The notes: generated by a model not told the origin, from the sequence alone. A stretch of DNA of 64,000 nt from Heligmosomoides polygyrus polygyrus (GCA_947396885.1 OX377205.1:65816969-65880968); one strand, 5' to 3'. Shown: positions 44,721-56,771, counted from the stretch's first letter. Made by a program: numbers and translations.

Positions 44721-46279
44721 CTTAGGTTATACGACGACGTTCTTTAACGACTTTGGCAGAATCATCCACTGCAATCACCAATAATTCAGGCCTGCGACCC
44801 ATGTGGCGAAATCCAGAGACGAAGACGTATATCTGATGTGAATGTCGGGCATTGAAAGTGGTTCTTCCTCAGGCTCATCCGGTTCTAAACTGTAGAGTAA
44901 GAGGAGGCAACTTTAGTACTCATCCATTCCAAACTGTAGATTAGGAGGAGTCAACTTCATAACGGACCCTGCAAACCCAACAGGACGACATTTCTGCGAG
45001 CCAAGGAGCACGCCGAGAGCAGTGTTGCGTAGGATAGTCATTGGCAAATGTAGCGAGCCTAGGCAGAACCATTCTCGGAGATCGACATCAGCCGTTCAAG
45101 AGCCTGTGGAGGAAGTAGCCTCACCTCGATTTGGTAAGTGAGTTATAGAAGTAATTATCGCTAGTAATCTTCCACTTTTCTTCAAGATGACTATTCCGCA
45201 CCTAAAAAAGGGTATGATGGAACAGCTCACATGCCCTTCGGCATGTATAGCTGAGAAGGCATGTGAAAAGCGATAAGATGGAACATTCGAAAGGGTCAAG
45301 AAGGAGTTATCTCAAGTGCTTTGGTGTGTTGTAGTTATACAGACAGTCAGGTGCAATCGGCGATTACGGTGTACACAGCGATAGCACTGTTCACGATCCA
45401 ACAACATTGAGATGTTACAACTGCTTTCTTCTAGGATCCCTCCATTTGCTGCTGTGTTGTGGGTGGTGAATAATTTGTTCTTCACGACAACAGCGGTATA
45501 ATTTATACTGCGAATCGAATGTTATGGAATGAAGAGTAACGCAGGCACGCTTGGGCTGCCGCCCTCAATGTGCGCGCCATCGCGATTCTGCCCCGGCCAT
45601 CTCGCGCGCCAAGGCAAATACCGTTATCTGTTTTTGTATTCACGCCTCAGGCGACAGTTTCCCTGCGGAGCGGATCGAAGGCCTCTGGCCTAAAATTTTG
45701 TCATTCTGTTTGGTTGCCTCTTCGCCGGACGTACGCTGTCGTCCGTAGTCAGTTTTTTCGTCTGTTCTTGCATCGTGGGGCGGACGCGGCCATCCGTGAA
45801 GGCTTTTGTGTCCTGTCGTTGCAACATCGTCGCAAGGCGACGCAGTTGACTCATTTTTGGTCCTGATTCCGACGTCATCGGAAGGCAGCGTCGGCCAGTC
45901 TACCTTTTCACTACTGTGGAGTTGATTGCAGCAGATTCGTTCTGTATTGGTGTTCGTAAGGTTTACCACATCCAGTAAATCTTTTTTTCTACATCGGCTT
46001 GAGATACATGATCCCACGGTTTTCGCTGATTGACGGCCAGGAGTGACTACTTGCTCGTGGGTTAGAGACCGTCATATGGGGGCCAATCCCAATCTGCTCT
46101 GAATCGTTCTATTGGTCCTAGTCTATTTCAGTACCGATCGTCTAGTAGTCGATCGTCGATACCAGCACTTCATTGGCGTTTAAGAGGAGTGTTCCGGTGA
46201 ATTGAAGAACTTTCCGTAAGCACGTTCAATAAAGCAGAGGAATCGGGGTGAAACGAAAGTTTCCCACGAATAAAGTAAT
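44721..46279. other. Unassigned between the viral insert and the Gypsy fragment
   Basis: No domain recognised. The stretch 45540-45900 is GC-richer with open frames on both strands, but I cannot tie it to a family. It may be a leader or gag part of the LTR element that follows. Confidence 0.35.
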
Positions 46280-47585
46280 CAACCCTGAAAGAGGTCTTCT
46301 GCGGTGAAGTGGTCACTGTCCCGCGGGCGATTTTTGTTAAGTGCAAATAAAGGTCAGTGAACTTAACGGTTCCTGACAAAGTCAAAATCAAAAGAGGCGA
46401 AGATCGAGCTGTGTTCAACGCTGTACTGCACTGAATATAGGCACAGAGCCCATTACTTTAAGGAAAGGTGATGTGGTCGGTGTGTGGCAAGATGGCACCT
46501 ATGTGCCCAAGGGTGCTCTGGAAGGCTATGCTGACATGTTAGAAAGCACTCCTCAGGTCGCCGATGACTTTCAGAGCAAGGAAGAGCTACTGAGTGTCAT
46601 TGCACACGGAATTGTGATAACAGAGGACCTCAGAACGCCAATAGAGACCTATCCTGAGGTGTTTGCGCTAAGAGATTCCAAACTGTCGCAAACGGACATA
46701 GTAGTCCACGATATTGATACCGGCAATAGTGCACCAATAAAGCAGAAGATCCGCCCAGTTCGATTGGAACAAGACAAGAATTCAAGGCAATCATCAAAGG
46801 GCTCCTTGAGAGAGGAATCATCGACAAATTGAATTCAGAATGGGCGTCTCCATTCGTACTGGTAAGGAAAAAAGACGGCACACTTCGCTTATGTGTCGAT
46901 TACAGAGCGCGGAATAAGGCCGTCCTGCAAAGCTTGGCTGGAAAAAAGGTGTTTTCCACACAGGACCTTGCGTCAGGATACTGGCAGATACCGAGTCCTC
47001 GAAGCCAAAGAGCGCTTTTACCTCGAGCGAAGGCTTGTATCAGTTCACGGTACCTCCCATCGGCCTGTCTTCGTCACTCGCAGAGTGGGGGTGAGCTGGA
47101 GGTGAAAGACAGTGAGGTCTTTGTCTACATGGACGACATACTCATTGCGACGGATACTGTGGAGAGACATCTCGAGGTAATGGGGCTGGTATTCGGAGCC
47201 ATGCAAAGAACAGGGCTCCGGCTAAAACCTCAAAAGTGCCACTTTCTGAAAGACCTAGTTGCCTTCTTGGGCCACATCTTAGACGGTAGAGGAGTGAGCA
47301 CCGATCCGGAAAGAATCCAGAGGATCGCCGAGTACCCAGTCCCAAAAGATGTCGCGCAACTGCGAACATTTCTCGGAATGGCCTCCTACTACCGAAAGTT
47401 TATCCTAAGATTTGTTAAGATAGCCCGATGCCTGTATGAGCTGACAAGCTCCAAAACCGCATGGAAGTGGTCGGAGGCCCACGACAGGGCATTCGAAAGC
47501 TTGAAAAAGGCACTGTCGACAGCCCCAGTTTTGGGCCAGCCAAACTTGAAAGGCGCAGCAGAAGGTTCGCATCCCATGTATAATA
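46280..47585 (+). pseudogene. Ty3/Gypsy-type pol fragment (protease linker, RT, start of RNase H)
   Basis: From about 46280 weakly readable linker leads to KGDVVGVWQDGTYVPKG (46467). The RT begins: ASPFVLVRKKDGTLRLCVDYRARN (46844-46915), FSTQDLASGYWQI, a short scrambled part at about 46990-47100, then VFVYMDDILIATD with the intact YMDD catalytic box (about 47118-47155), LKPQKCHFLKDLVAFLGHI, RTFLGMASYYRKFI, and the start of the RNase H join (AWKWSEAHDRAFESLKKAL). The chain ends at a (TA)n run and the assembly gap. The shift around 46990 removes the motif between RT blocks, so this copy is dead. No LTR identified. Confidence 0.85.
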
Positions 47586-47618
47586 TATATATATATATAT
47601 AAAATATCGCATGTATAA

Positions 47619-47818
47619 NNNNNNNNNNNNNNNNNNNNNNNNNNNNNNNNNNNNNNNNNNNNNNNNNNNNNNNNNNNNNNNNNNNNNNNNNNNNNNNNNN
47701 NNNNNNNNNNNNNNNNNNNNNNNNNNNNNNNNNNNNNNNNNNNNNNNNNNNNNNNNNNNNNNNNNNNNNNNNNNNNNNNNNNNNNNNNNNNNNNNNNNNN
47801 NNNNNNNNNNNNNNNNNN
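47619..47818. other. Assembly gap (200 N)
   Basis: Exactly 200 N, a placeholder length. It follows a (TA)n run and separates the Gypsy fragment from the minus-strand PLE, so the end of both is hidden. Confidence 1.
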
Positions 47819-49652
47819 AGGGTGAAGTCTTCGACGTTGTGGTACCTGATAGCCTTTGGAATTAGCTATATCCGAAGCTAACCGAACTGCTTCTTGGCGT
47901 TCCTGAGAACCTGTACACATTCTCGAGACCGTGCGAAACATGTTTTGAACTAAAGCACGTTTGACGGCCATAGGGTGTGCAGACCTCGCGTGAATCATAA
48001 TGTTTTTAGAGCTTGGTTTTCGATACCGCTTCACTCTAACCATTTCATTGGACACTTTTATTTGCGTGTTTAGGTAAGGAAGCCAGGTCCTGTGGGGTTT
48101 CTCTGGTTAGTTTAATGTACTGTGACTGTTGATTCAATAATCTAAAACACTCGTCCATTTCGAGCTGTATTGAAGTTACGATACAGCAGTCATCAATATA
48201 CCTACAGTACATTAGCGGTGAGCGTTCCAGCACTGGTCTCTCAATTCTACTCATGAAACACACAGCAAGAACAGGTGCTAGACGTTGGCCCATGGCTAAG
48301 CCTCTGATTTGCGAAAAATACGATCCTAATCATTTAAAAATGTTACACTTCAAACACTCCTCAACTAGAGTCATGATGTGCGTCTTCTGAAGTCCAAAGG
48401 TGTTAATATCCTGTGCATGCATATCCAACATTTCGGATAATGCTTGTAAGGCTTCTTCGTTTTGGACATTCGTATACAGCGACGTTACATCAAATGACTC
48501 AATAACGCAATATTCACTGAGGTGAGAGCTGCGAAGTAGTTCGAGGAACTTGTTTGTGTTGGTCAGGTGAGAGGGTACCATGCTCAACAATTGGCTCACA
48601 ATGCTGTTAAGAAACCATGAGATTCTGTCGGTTGGTCCTTCAACGCAACTAATTATTGGTCATATCTTATAAGTGTCCGGTAACGCTGATAGCATCTCCT
48701 GTTGGGAAAGCTTATGGTTTTTGATAAGGCTGTAGAAAACTGGACAGCAAGGGTTGTCCAGTTTGAGATCCCTGAGAAGCCTCCTGTTCATCCCTGTAGA
48801 CGTTCCCACTGTGATCCATACGCGACTAAGGCGCCTGCACTGCAACAAAAAGTCATGCTCATTAACGCGACGGTAGATGGAGCTATCTCGGTGGAGTTCA
48901 GTTATGGCGCGATCTAGCGACTGCGACATAACAACGAACTCCCCGCCTTTATCGCTGACAGTAATGCGAAGAGTGCCACTAGATCTCAACTCGCGTAATT
49001 CCTTAAGTCCTCGCCATTGAGCACCGTTCAAGTTTGCGTCGTGGTATCGTCTATGATGGTTGGGGATGGCTAACACGCGAGACGATAAGACTCGGAACTT
49101 GACATCTGCTTCAGGCATGGGATCAGGTTCCTTATAAAAAAATACGTGGAAATGGTACTACTGGTAAATTTTGGTTCGAACTGTCAGCGGGCGGCGTTCG
49201 CAAATCGCTCCTAAATTTGTTACGCATTAGATCTCTAAGCCTGTGTAAGCCTCCCACAACTTTACGGAAAGTTAATGCGTTGATGTTCTGCACAGGTGAG
49301 AATGATGGCCCATGCTCAAAACACTCAAAGCATTAAAGGAAATTTGGATGCCGCCGAGAACAGTGACTCTTGCGTTTTGATCGGTACTGCGAACCTCAGA
49401 GGGGCTGCGGCGGTGGACTAATGGTGAGCTGCTCTCATCACCACGAGTTTCGGAACGAGTGGATCGCAAAAGTCTGTCATATTTCGCACAGAGAGTAGCC
49501 TTAGCCCTAGATCGTATACCATCACATATCAACCTTGACCCACCTTCAATCCTCTCCCAAGTCTGCTCAGTCAGATAACGTTGGCATGCTTGCTCTTTTG
49601 ACCTGCACTTCGCACGGCCTCGAGAATGTGTACAGGTTCTCAGGAACGCCAA
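47819..49652 (-). pseudogene. Penelope-like element, N-terminal and RT part
   Basis: Minus-strand PLE body. N-terminal part at 49608-49130 (EQACQRYLTEQTWERI, then frameshifts, ALTFRKVVGGLHRLRDLM). RT at 49118-48045 in three open pieces: DKGGEFVVMSQS, FYSLIKNHK, then SFDVTSLYTNVQNEEAL, then MGQRLAPVLAVCFM and YCRYIDDCCIV, where the YIDD box is the RT active site. After the RT the connecting region at 48055-47870 ends MCTGSQERQEAVRLASD and runs into the gap. Breaks lie near 49300, 48660 and 48300. PLE RT is related to telomerase RT. The 5' end abuts a plus-strand PLE copy head to head. Confidence 0.85.
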
Positions 49653-50305
49653 GAATCAGTTCGGTTTACTTCGGATATAGCTAATTCCAATGGCTATCAG
49701 GTACCACAACGTCGAAGACTCTTCACCCTAACGCTCCTCAAAGATCACGTGAAGGAAGGTTACCTCTTGTTCTTCCCTTCATCTCCGACAAGGTGTCCGC
49801 TGCTATCAGAAAAGCTATAGAAAATGCCCAGCTGCATTATGATGTCATTTTGGTAGATATTCCTAATGACAATATCAAAAGCATACTGGCCCGAAACAGA
49901 CTTTATGATAAGCAGTGCCCTTCGGAGAATTGCGTTATATGTCCATATGGGAATGTGGGAGATTGCTCCAAGACAGGAGTAATCTATGCAATTGAGTGTG
50001 TAGCTTGTAGCGCAAACTATATCGGAGAGACGGGAAGGATGCTAGCAGTGCGTATGAGGGAACACCTTGCTAGTAAAAGGCGCGGATCGTCAAATAGTTC
50101 ACTTGGTAAGCATAGGGTTGATGTGCATGATGGTAATGACTTTGGCGTTAAGTGTAAGATTTTGGCTGTAGAGGAAGAGATCACCGCAAGGAAAGCATTA
50201 GAAGCGCTCTGGACTTTTGCGAAAAATCCAGTAATGAATAACCGAAATGAATGCATGTCCGTGACGAATGAACTCTTGCCTTTTGTATCACACTGCGAAT
50301 TGTAG
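49608..50305 (+). pseudogene. Penelope-like element, connecting region and intact GIY-YIG domain
   Basis: Starts abruptly at about 49608 in the connecting region (the same GSQERQE segment as at 47.93 kb), shifts frame once near 49745-49790, then is open to the stop at 50303. The GIY-YIG domain is complete: GVIYAIECVACSANYIGETGR (shown from 49978), R of MREHL, LGKHRVDVH, and the downstream Glu-rich segment KILAVEEEITARKALEALW. The CCHH-like cysteines ENCVICPYG precede it. It lacks an RT, so it cannot move alone. Of the three copies here it is the best reference for the nuclease. Confidence 0.85.
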
Positions 50306-50640
50306 TACGACCAGTTATTAGGCGTGCACGTCTATGAATTTTATCTATACGGTAGACTGCACGGTATGTTTCATTCGCTTGTACTGGTCTACTAGCAGAG
50401 GGCGATTGCTCTCAAAAAGATTGGTGGATCTATGTGTGAGTTTATTTCTCTTCCTACACTTCTAACCTTGGGTCGTAGATTTATGTCAAAACCGCTAGAG
50501 CGGCTAAGGCGCTTAGTGGTAAAGATTACATAATAAGAACCTTGCACCACATTCAGGCCTCTGACGACGACGAATTAGTCGAAACGTAAGGCCAGAATAA
50601 AGATCCACCTCAAAAACCTCGTTGGCACATTATTGACAAC
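50306..50640 (+). repeat. PLE 3' tail
   Basis: Follows the stop; about 250 nt lead to a hammerhead-like motif and an AATAAAG signal at 50597-50603. Same order as in the tails near 1.3 and 2.7 kb. Confidence 0.65.
50556..50593 (+). ncRNA. Hammerhead-ribozyme-like motif, best copy
   Basis: GGCCT (50556-50560), core CTGACGA (50561-50567), C, stem II GAC with GTC around GAATTA (50569-50580), GAA (50581-50583), ACGT, A, and AGGCC (50589-50593) pairing with GGCCT. This is a type I hammerhead with a very short stem III, the form known from PLEs. The extra C before stem II is odd, but the same C occurs in the copy near 2716. Cleavage would fall after A50588. Confidence 0.55.
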
Positions 50641-51269
50641 AACAAGAACTAACCATGCCGAGGTTTCAAGCAGAGAGAAGCTGGAGAATATTTGTTAGTT
50701 TTATTTTCCTGCTCATGGTATTATTTGTACTATCTCATTAGTCGATTTACATAATTTTATTGCTCCCCATAGTTTCGATATACACTTATATTTCTCTTAT
50801 TATTTATTATTTATTTATTATTTATCTTGTTTATTATTTATTTATTAATCTTGTTTGGTAATCATGCTTTATTGGTTTTATATTTCTACACCATACCATC
50901 GTGACCTTGAAGATAAATGTTATCTGTTAAGCGGCTCATTACACACTTGAAATTAGAAAAACCAAGCGCATACCGCACGCAAGCCTCGGACTAAATGACT
51001 TCAAGGATTCCATATCAGTAAAACAATCATAGTGCAACCAATACTCGTTAAATTGTCGATTCCTTGCGACAACACTAATTCGCCCTACGGTTCCGACTGT
51101 GTTCTCGTTCTACTCACGTGATTCTGCTGTTCGAGGGCGACTTTTCTTGGCTATTCCTCGGTAGCATTCAAGGGCCTGTCCCAAATAGGAAATAGATAAT
51201 ATTCAAATAGATAATAGATAGTAAATTACCGTGGTGAAGATACACTTTATATCGACAGAAATTGATGGA
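50641..51269. other. AT-rich intergenic sequence
   Basis: Holds a TTATTTATTTATT-type run at about 50800-50850. No gene seen. Confidence 0.4.
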
Positions 51270-51372
51270 GCAAGACCAGCGATGCTGGAGCAACACCTCC
51301 GGATCCGAGCTCACGCCCCCTAATCACTCAGCCATCCGTCTCTGTGCACCCCTTGCGTGGGCGGCGCACCTC
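51270..51372 (-). mobile_element. Possible tRNA-derived SINE head
   Basis: On the minus strand TGGCTGAGTGATTAG (about 51322-51336) fits an A box as in Leu/Ser tRNA genes, and GAGCTCGGATCCGG about 10 nt later is a loose B box. No cloverleaf can be drawn with confidence and no 3' tail was defined. Confidence 0.3.
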
Positions 51373-51439
51373 GATGTTTCACTTCCATTACTGTATCGCT
51401 AATAAGCAAATTGTAACATCGCTATTAATTACGCTACTG

Positions 51440-51670
51440 TTCCAGCCCCAAACCTTTTGAAGGTTAGATTCTAACCAAGAGATGGCAGTTCCAGGCGTAA
51501 GTATTGCTTTAACGGCCCGCACTGAAGTGAAACGGTTTTTTGCAATTTTTGGCTTACCCAGATGTCCGCAGTAAATTTGAAAACCACTAGGGTGCTTCTC
51601 TTACAGTTCCTTACAACTCTCAATAGGTCACTTTCAAAATTGCCACGGGACGCTCATTGACCTCCCTTGT
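51440..51670. repeat. Diverged half of the foldback MITE family at 2.0 kb
   Basis: Shares GCCCGC(T/A)CTGAAG with a TTTTTTGC(C/A)ATTTTTGG block at 51515-51555 and the terminal TTGACCTCCCT at 51656-51666 with the element at 2045-2517. One arm only, strongly changed. Confidence 0.5.
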
Positions 51671-53103
51671 TAGACAGGGATTGCAATCGTCCTCCAAATC
51701 CTGCAGGTGGTGTACCAGTACCGACCCTCATCAGGCCTTTTGCGCTATAAATTGCCAGATCTACCGGGACGTTGAGCTCCGCCATTGGCATACGCGAATG
51801 CGTCGCGCGCGTACCGCCGCGGTAACGATGTCCTGGATGCATCAAAACGTAATCGCTATCGTCCCTCGGACCTTCGGAGAGCGAGTGAAATGGTAGATCG
51901 ATACATTTTCTCCCTTGTCTTTTTAAATAGTCTGTTGCGCCGCCCTCTTCACAGTGGTTCAGGTCGGGCTCGTGGCGTTTCGTTGTACCACGTCGTCATC
52001 TCGTATCTCTGGTCGAGGCGTCGCCACCAATATCATCTTGGGCCCCTCCACGACTGTGCATACTGTACATACCTCCGTCGCCTACAACGTGTCTACACAT
52101 CGTCGCTACAACTGTCATCCACCGTAATTCCATCACGATCGATACTCATCGCTATCCCTCATTAATATTATATTACCGCTCGCCCTACCTCTACCATCGC
52201 TCACCTCAACCGTCACCTCCCTTCCCGTCACTTATGTTGAAGTGTCATCGTCGCTATTATGTTACTGTTGTTGTTTAGTATATTGTTTTGTCGTCGTTAC
52301 ATGCTGTAGATTGGTGAAATTAATTCGTAGGTATCTCATTGGCCCAATCCCCTGTCGTCATGGTCCTGGCGCATGTACCGTGACATCACCCGCCACGCCG
52401 CCACACAATGGCATGACGTCCTAGACGTCCTTGCAAAACTTGTCTGTACATTTCGCAACTGTCAAGGTCCAAGCTACCTGTGGGTCCTTCGTCGCTGACC
52501 CCCAGCGTTGTGATTTTCGTCCAACGTCGTCAGCGCCGTCGGGCCTAGATGGTCGATTGATAGAGATTTACTTGTCGATCGACATGTCAACGTCATCGAA
52601 GCATCCAGAACCGGCTAGGTACGCAGAGGGTGCGTGCCTGTGTACTCTCTGGCCGGCTTCAGAAGCAGTCGCCTCACCACCGCTCCCGCGCAGCGGTCCA
52701 CTGTCGTCCTGGCTCGTGTCCGAGCCGGTTGTATTCATCATCCGAACAAAGATGATTCTGTAGCTCCGATATGCGTCCCTGCCAATAAAAAAAAATTAGC
52801 GATCGTCACATCATCAAAACGCTCAAACAGCGGTGTTCGAGACTCGTTAGAGTTAGTGGCAGATGGTGGGGTGCGTTGAAGAACAGAATGTTTTCGAAGA
52901 GACCTCCGTGATACCACAAAGTCGGTATCACTCACAAGTTTTTAATCGCGGCTGACATTAACCAAACCGGCAACCCCTTATTGTAGTCGTACTTTCTCAT
53001 TATTTCTGACAACTTTTCACCACTTAAAAACAAACCATTTCAATAGTCATCGTCTGACTGACCAACTAACTAAATCGACGACCGCACATGTGGATTCTTC
53101 CAC
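51671..53103. other. Unassigned, CGTC-rich sequence
   Basis: Many CGTC and CATCG words give open frames by composition. A minus-strand segment at 52785-52940 (SRRSLRKHSVLQRT) reads like a possible exon of an unknown gene, but no partner exon was found. Confidence 0.3.
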
Positions 53104-53203
53104 TCTCGGGAGTCTCAGGTTCGTTTCGTACAAAACCTGGGAGCAGAAATCGTGAGAATATGGAACGAGTATGGTCTTCTAGCGCTCAATACAGAGTCTC
53201 GAC
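53104..53203 (+). pseudogene. Exon fragment related to the hAT-like gene
   Basis: Reads IWNEYGLLALNTESRR and then a GTAAGT donor, closely like the exon near 30300-30353 (NEYGLLVLNTKSHR with GTGAG). No further exons of that gene follow here. Confidence 0.55.
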
Positions 53204-53637
53204 GTGTAAGTTTCTCTAGAGTACGCCTTTACTTTTTTAACGAATTTTTTGAATAATTATTTCTGGATTAATCATTAATTTGAGCCATTGTGCTGAATAC
53301 TACATATTATGCTAATAAGAACGATCAGTTTTGTAAGCCTTCTAAAAAATAATGGTAACGGAACACATTTGCGCTGTTTACCTAAATAATTATACGAATA
53401 CTCGACAATTTGAATACTCGATAATATTAGACGATTCGAAATTCGACATCTTAAAAAACGAATAATATTCGAACACATTTGCTTAAGCCTGGAGCGGCTG
53501 GTAGAGAGGCTATATGTTGTTACAGGATGTTTTTTGCGATCAAAACTCTTGCGCCAGGCAGGACTAGTCTCGCCTGGCGCAAGAGAATAATATTCGATTA
53601 CTTGAAAAATCGGCATTTCCGGAACCGAATAATACTA

Positions 53638-54886
53638 GGTTGTCGGATCATAAATGTCGTTTTTGCTCAAAAAGAAATTTCGCTACAAGAAAAGAATGAT
53701 CATACCTTAATACAAGAGGTAATATCCTTTATTATTAGTGACATGTCGTCAACACGCTCGCAAAGAATGGATGCCTTTCTTGAAGAACTCCGGTGGCTGC
53801 GACTCGAAGAAGTTGGACACCCAAATTTCGGCTTCATCACGGTTCTTGAATTTTTTCCCCGCGAAGGCGTGCTGCATCGACCGGAAAGGATGGTAGTCTG
53901 ATGGCGCAAGGTCTGGGCTATAAGGCGAGTGAGGCAGAAGTTCCCAGCCCAACTCAGTTTTTTTCTCAAAACCCATTTTTTACAGCGTGATAGTTACAAC
54001 GTGCGGTCAAGCGTTGTCATCGAGGAGTTTCACAGTTGTTGTGTTCACTCCTTGTTGACGCAGTGGTTGGTCCACGCGGCTCAGTTGTTCTTTGTCAAGG
54101 TCTGCCGTAACTGCTTGGTCTGGATCCAGCACCTTCAAATGCACGAGACCTCTGCTGTTCCACCAAGAACAGACATGACTTTTTCCGTGAATGTCGGGCT
54201 TTGTGGTTGTCTTCGGAACCTTACCGGGAATCGACCATCGCCGCTTTCGTGTGGTACTGTCGCAGTAGATCCAGTTCTCATCCCACGTCACGATGGAATC
54301 ATAGAAACCGCTGTTCTTGGTTTTGCGGATGAGAATTCCAGCGATGGCGATCCGTGCTGTATTGTTGTCGCTGAGCTTATGTGGCGCCCATTTTTCACAC
54401 CGATTTGACTTTCCTATCGTATGCAAATGATCGGCAATGGTAGAATGGTGAGAACTGAACCTCTGTGCGAGCTCAGTGTAGCTTATGTTGGATCCAACTC
54501 GACAGCTTCCTTTGATTTTTGGCTATACACAACTCCAGGACGCAGTTGATGTTCTTCGTCTTCAAGGCCCTCATTACCATCTCGGAAGCGTTGAAACCAT
54601 CGCTTTCATTGACGTAATGATGGAACTTCATTATAAAAGACTTCAGACAAGATGAGATGGGGTTCTGCAGCATTCTTTCTTGCTTGAAGTCGTACAGCAA
54701 GCAAACCCGCACTCGCTAGTTTTGCTCGATCATCACTAATCTAAAAAAAATCTTTAAAAGAGAACAAAACTTTGGAAAGATGCCTTCGGAAACGCGTGTT
54801 AGACATGTAAAGGTACATGATCAAAGTAATAATAATAGCATAGAAATGAGAAATCGAAATCAGGAGTTATTTATGATCCGACAACC
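53638..54886 (-). mobile_element. Complete mariner, 1,249 bp, decayed transposase
   Basis: Both ends read GGTTGTCGGATCATAAAT, flanked by TA (53636-53637 and 54887-54888). The minus strand carries a mariner transposase in pieces: N-terminal part near 54560-54720, IVTWDENWIYCDS (first catalytic Asp), KVLDPDQAVTADL, VKLLDDNA (second Asp, with Asp in place of the usual His before it), then PHSPYSPDLAPSDY near 53920-53960 and NFFESQPPEFFKKGI. Frame breaks near 54430 and 54000 make it inactive. Its ends differ from those of the mariner at 56772. Confidence 0.85.
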
Positions 54887-55113
54887 TAATGTTCGAAAAT
54901 TCGAAAATCCACATCTTCAAAAGTGATTATTATTCGATAATATCGCGGAGCGCGATTTTTTGTATTCTTTGTCAAAAGATATGCGAGTTCGACTTAGGTA
55001 ACGATCGCTGAAGGGCTGTGAGCGCCGTTGACCAGTTGATCGAACGCAATAGTCATTTGAACTACTTATCGAATATTAGCGCGCCAATTCTATAATATTC
55101 CACGAGTGCATAA

Positions 55114-55293
55114 GGCCTATGTCATACCATCGCCCACCCCGAGAGAAGCCTAAAGGGCTCCGCACAATTTTGCGGCGTTGCCGCTGCCCTATCCTTCATC
55201 ATAGGGCAGGGACTTGACTCATCGCTTCGCACGATCGATATGGGAGCTTGTCATTAGACTTCGCTCGGGGTGAGCGGTGGTATGATATAGGCC
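55114..55293. mobile_element. 180-bp Harbinger-like foldback MITE, copy A
   Basis: TAA on both sides (55111-55113 and 55294-55296). Ends GGCCTATGTCATACCATCGC and inverted GGCCTATATCATACCACCGC; the inner CACCCCGAG and CGATCGATATGGGA segments are shared with copy B at 60580. Confidence 0.8.
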
Positions 55294-55299
55294 TAAAAG

Positions 55300-55829
55300 G
55301 ACAGCTTTGAGCGCGGAAACAGTCACTTGCCGTCCTCTTCCGTCCTCTGCCGTCTCCCATCCGTGTTCTTCTGCTTCCTTTATCCTGAAAAATTTTTCTT
55401 CTGCGATCCGGACAGCGACTTGCGATGGAGCATGCGAAAAGGGATTTTTGCGATTTGTTTCCTAGATGCCATGAACGCGACTCCTCACCGCAGCGAGGGC
55501 AGCCTTGGGAGCGGTTGTTTTGCTACGCAGATCTCCGCGAAGCCACCTATCTCCGTGACCTACAGTTCTCGCCCCACTCCTGCTCTTGTTTTGTTATCCT
55601 GTAAAGTACACGCCTTTTTTACTCTTAGCTATTCCGTTCGTTATGTGCTTTACTGTTTTTGCTGCTCCATGAAGTGCATTTCTCTATTCCTAGTTATTTC
55701 GCGTATCGTCTTTATTAAATGTTAGTTTTGTTTGGTTTAATTACCCAGGTTTGAGATTCCCGTTCTAATATGCGCTGCTAACAAACGATTGGTCGCTCGT
55801 GTTCGAATCGTCGGATTTGAGACCCGTAT
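55300..55829. other. Unassigned
   Basis: No gene recognised. A 132-codon open frame on the plus strand (55327-55725) has no splice or domain support. Confidence 0.3.
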
Positions 55830-56760
55830 GTCAAGGAGCATTTTCAGATGATTCGATATTCAATAGCTTGGGAACCTTGGAATATATTTGGTTGTTTGAG
55901 AATTCGATTTTTCCGAAGGACGAAGGTATAGACAGTGTAGGGCAGAGCCAATGTGTTTTCTGCTCATTGATTTTCACCAAAAGAACAACGCGTCGTATCG
56001 ACTCTCCGATAGTAACGAAGAGACACAAAAGAATGGATAGGAGCAGAAAGATCTGCGATTTAAGGTCACCCTAAACACGAACCATTTTAGTTGTGCGTGA
56101 ACGCCGTTGGTGCTTCCAGCCATGAGTGAGTCCTTTTCGAGACTGTAGTCGTTGGCACCGTCAGAAGCGGAAGAAGAATTTGACAGACTTACAATGAATT
56201 TGATGTGAGCAGTCGTCGCTATTTATTCGAAAGATTATCTTGACATTGTTGCTATGAAAGCAGGCAATTGCAGCTCTCGATCGTGAGGGCGGCGTAGAGT
56301 GCGGAGTTGATTTTTGGCTGAAGCTTGTGTGATTTCTTCTCCTGTGGCTGTAGTCGTATTTATGATCGGGCTAAATTTTGTGGCTGAATTTGAAGACGAA
56401 ACTGTTTGAACTGAAAGTCGAGCGACTTTAAATGTTGATGTTGAACGGTTATATGTTATACTGAGATTATGGGTATCCATGCCTGTAACGTTTCCCTGGC
56501 AATCGAGTTCGAGCATGCGTGTTCCAAGTTTATAGCGTATGTTAACGCTGTTGTCGAGAATGTTGCCACATTGTTGCTCGACTCAGCAACTAGCAATGAC
56601 TCAGTAATTGACGATGTTTAATTCGAGCTCTTTCCCATCTTTGGGATGATCTTCGATGATCGTTTCATTGGAACTAGAAGCGTTCGCATATGATATTTGA
56701 ATGGCTTGTTTTGCGTGCACGAGAGCGTCTTTGATGTGTTTGACTCTCGATTTACTGTGT
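55830..56760 (-). pseudogene. Decayed coding stretch, possibly a retroelement glycoprotein
   Basis: On the minus strand an open, protein-like reading runs from about 56740 to 56235 with two stops near 56575-56600. It is Asn/Ser/Thr-rich with several N-glycosylation sites (NASSS, NLS, NRS), QQCGNIL and LELDCQGNVTG, which reminds me of the phlebovirus-type glycoproteins carried by some nematode LTR elements. A further segment at 56050-55830 has one hydrophobic helix (IFLLLSILLCLFVTI). The reading is cut at 56771 by the bandit-like mariner; what lies beyond 58050 may continue it. The family link is a guess. Confidence 0.3.
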
Positions 56761-56771
56761 ATAATGTATTA

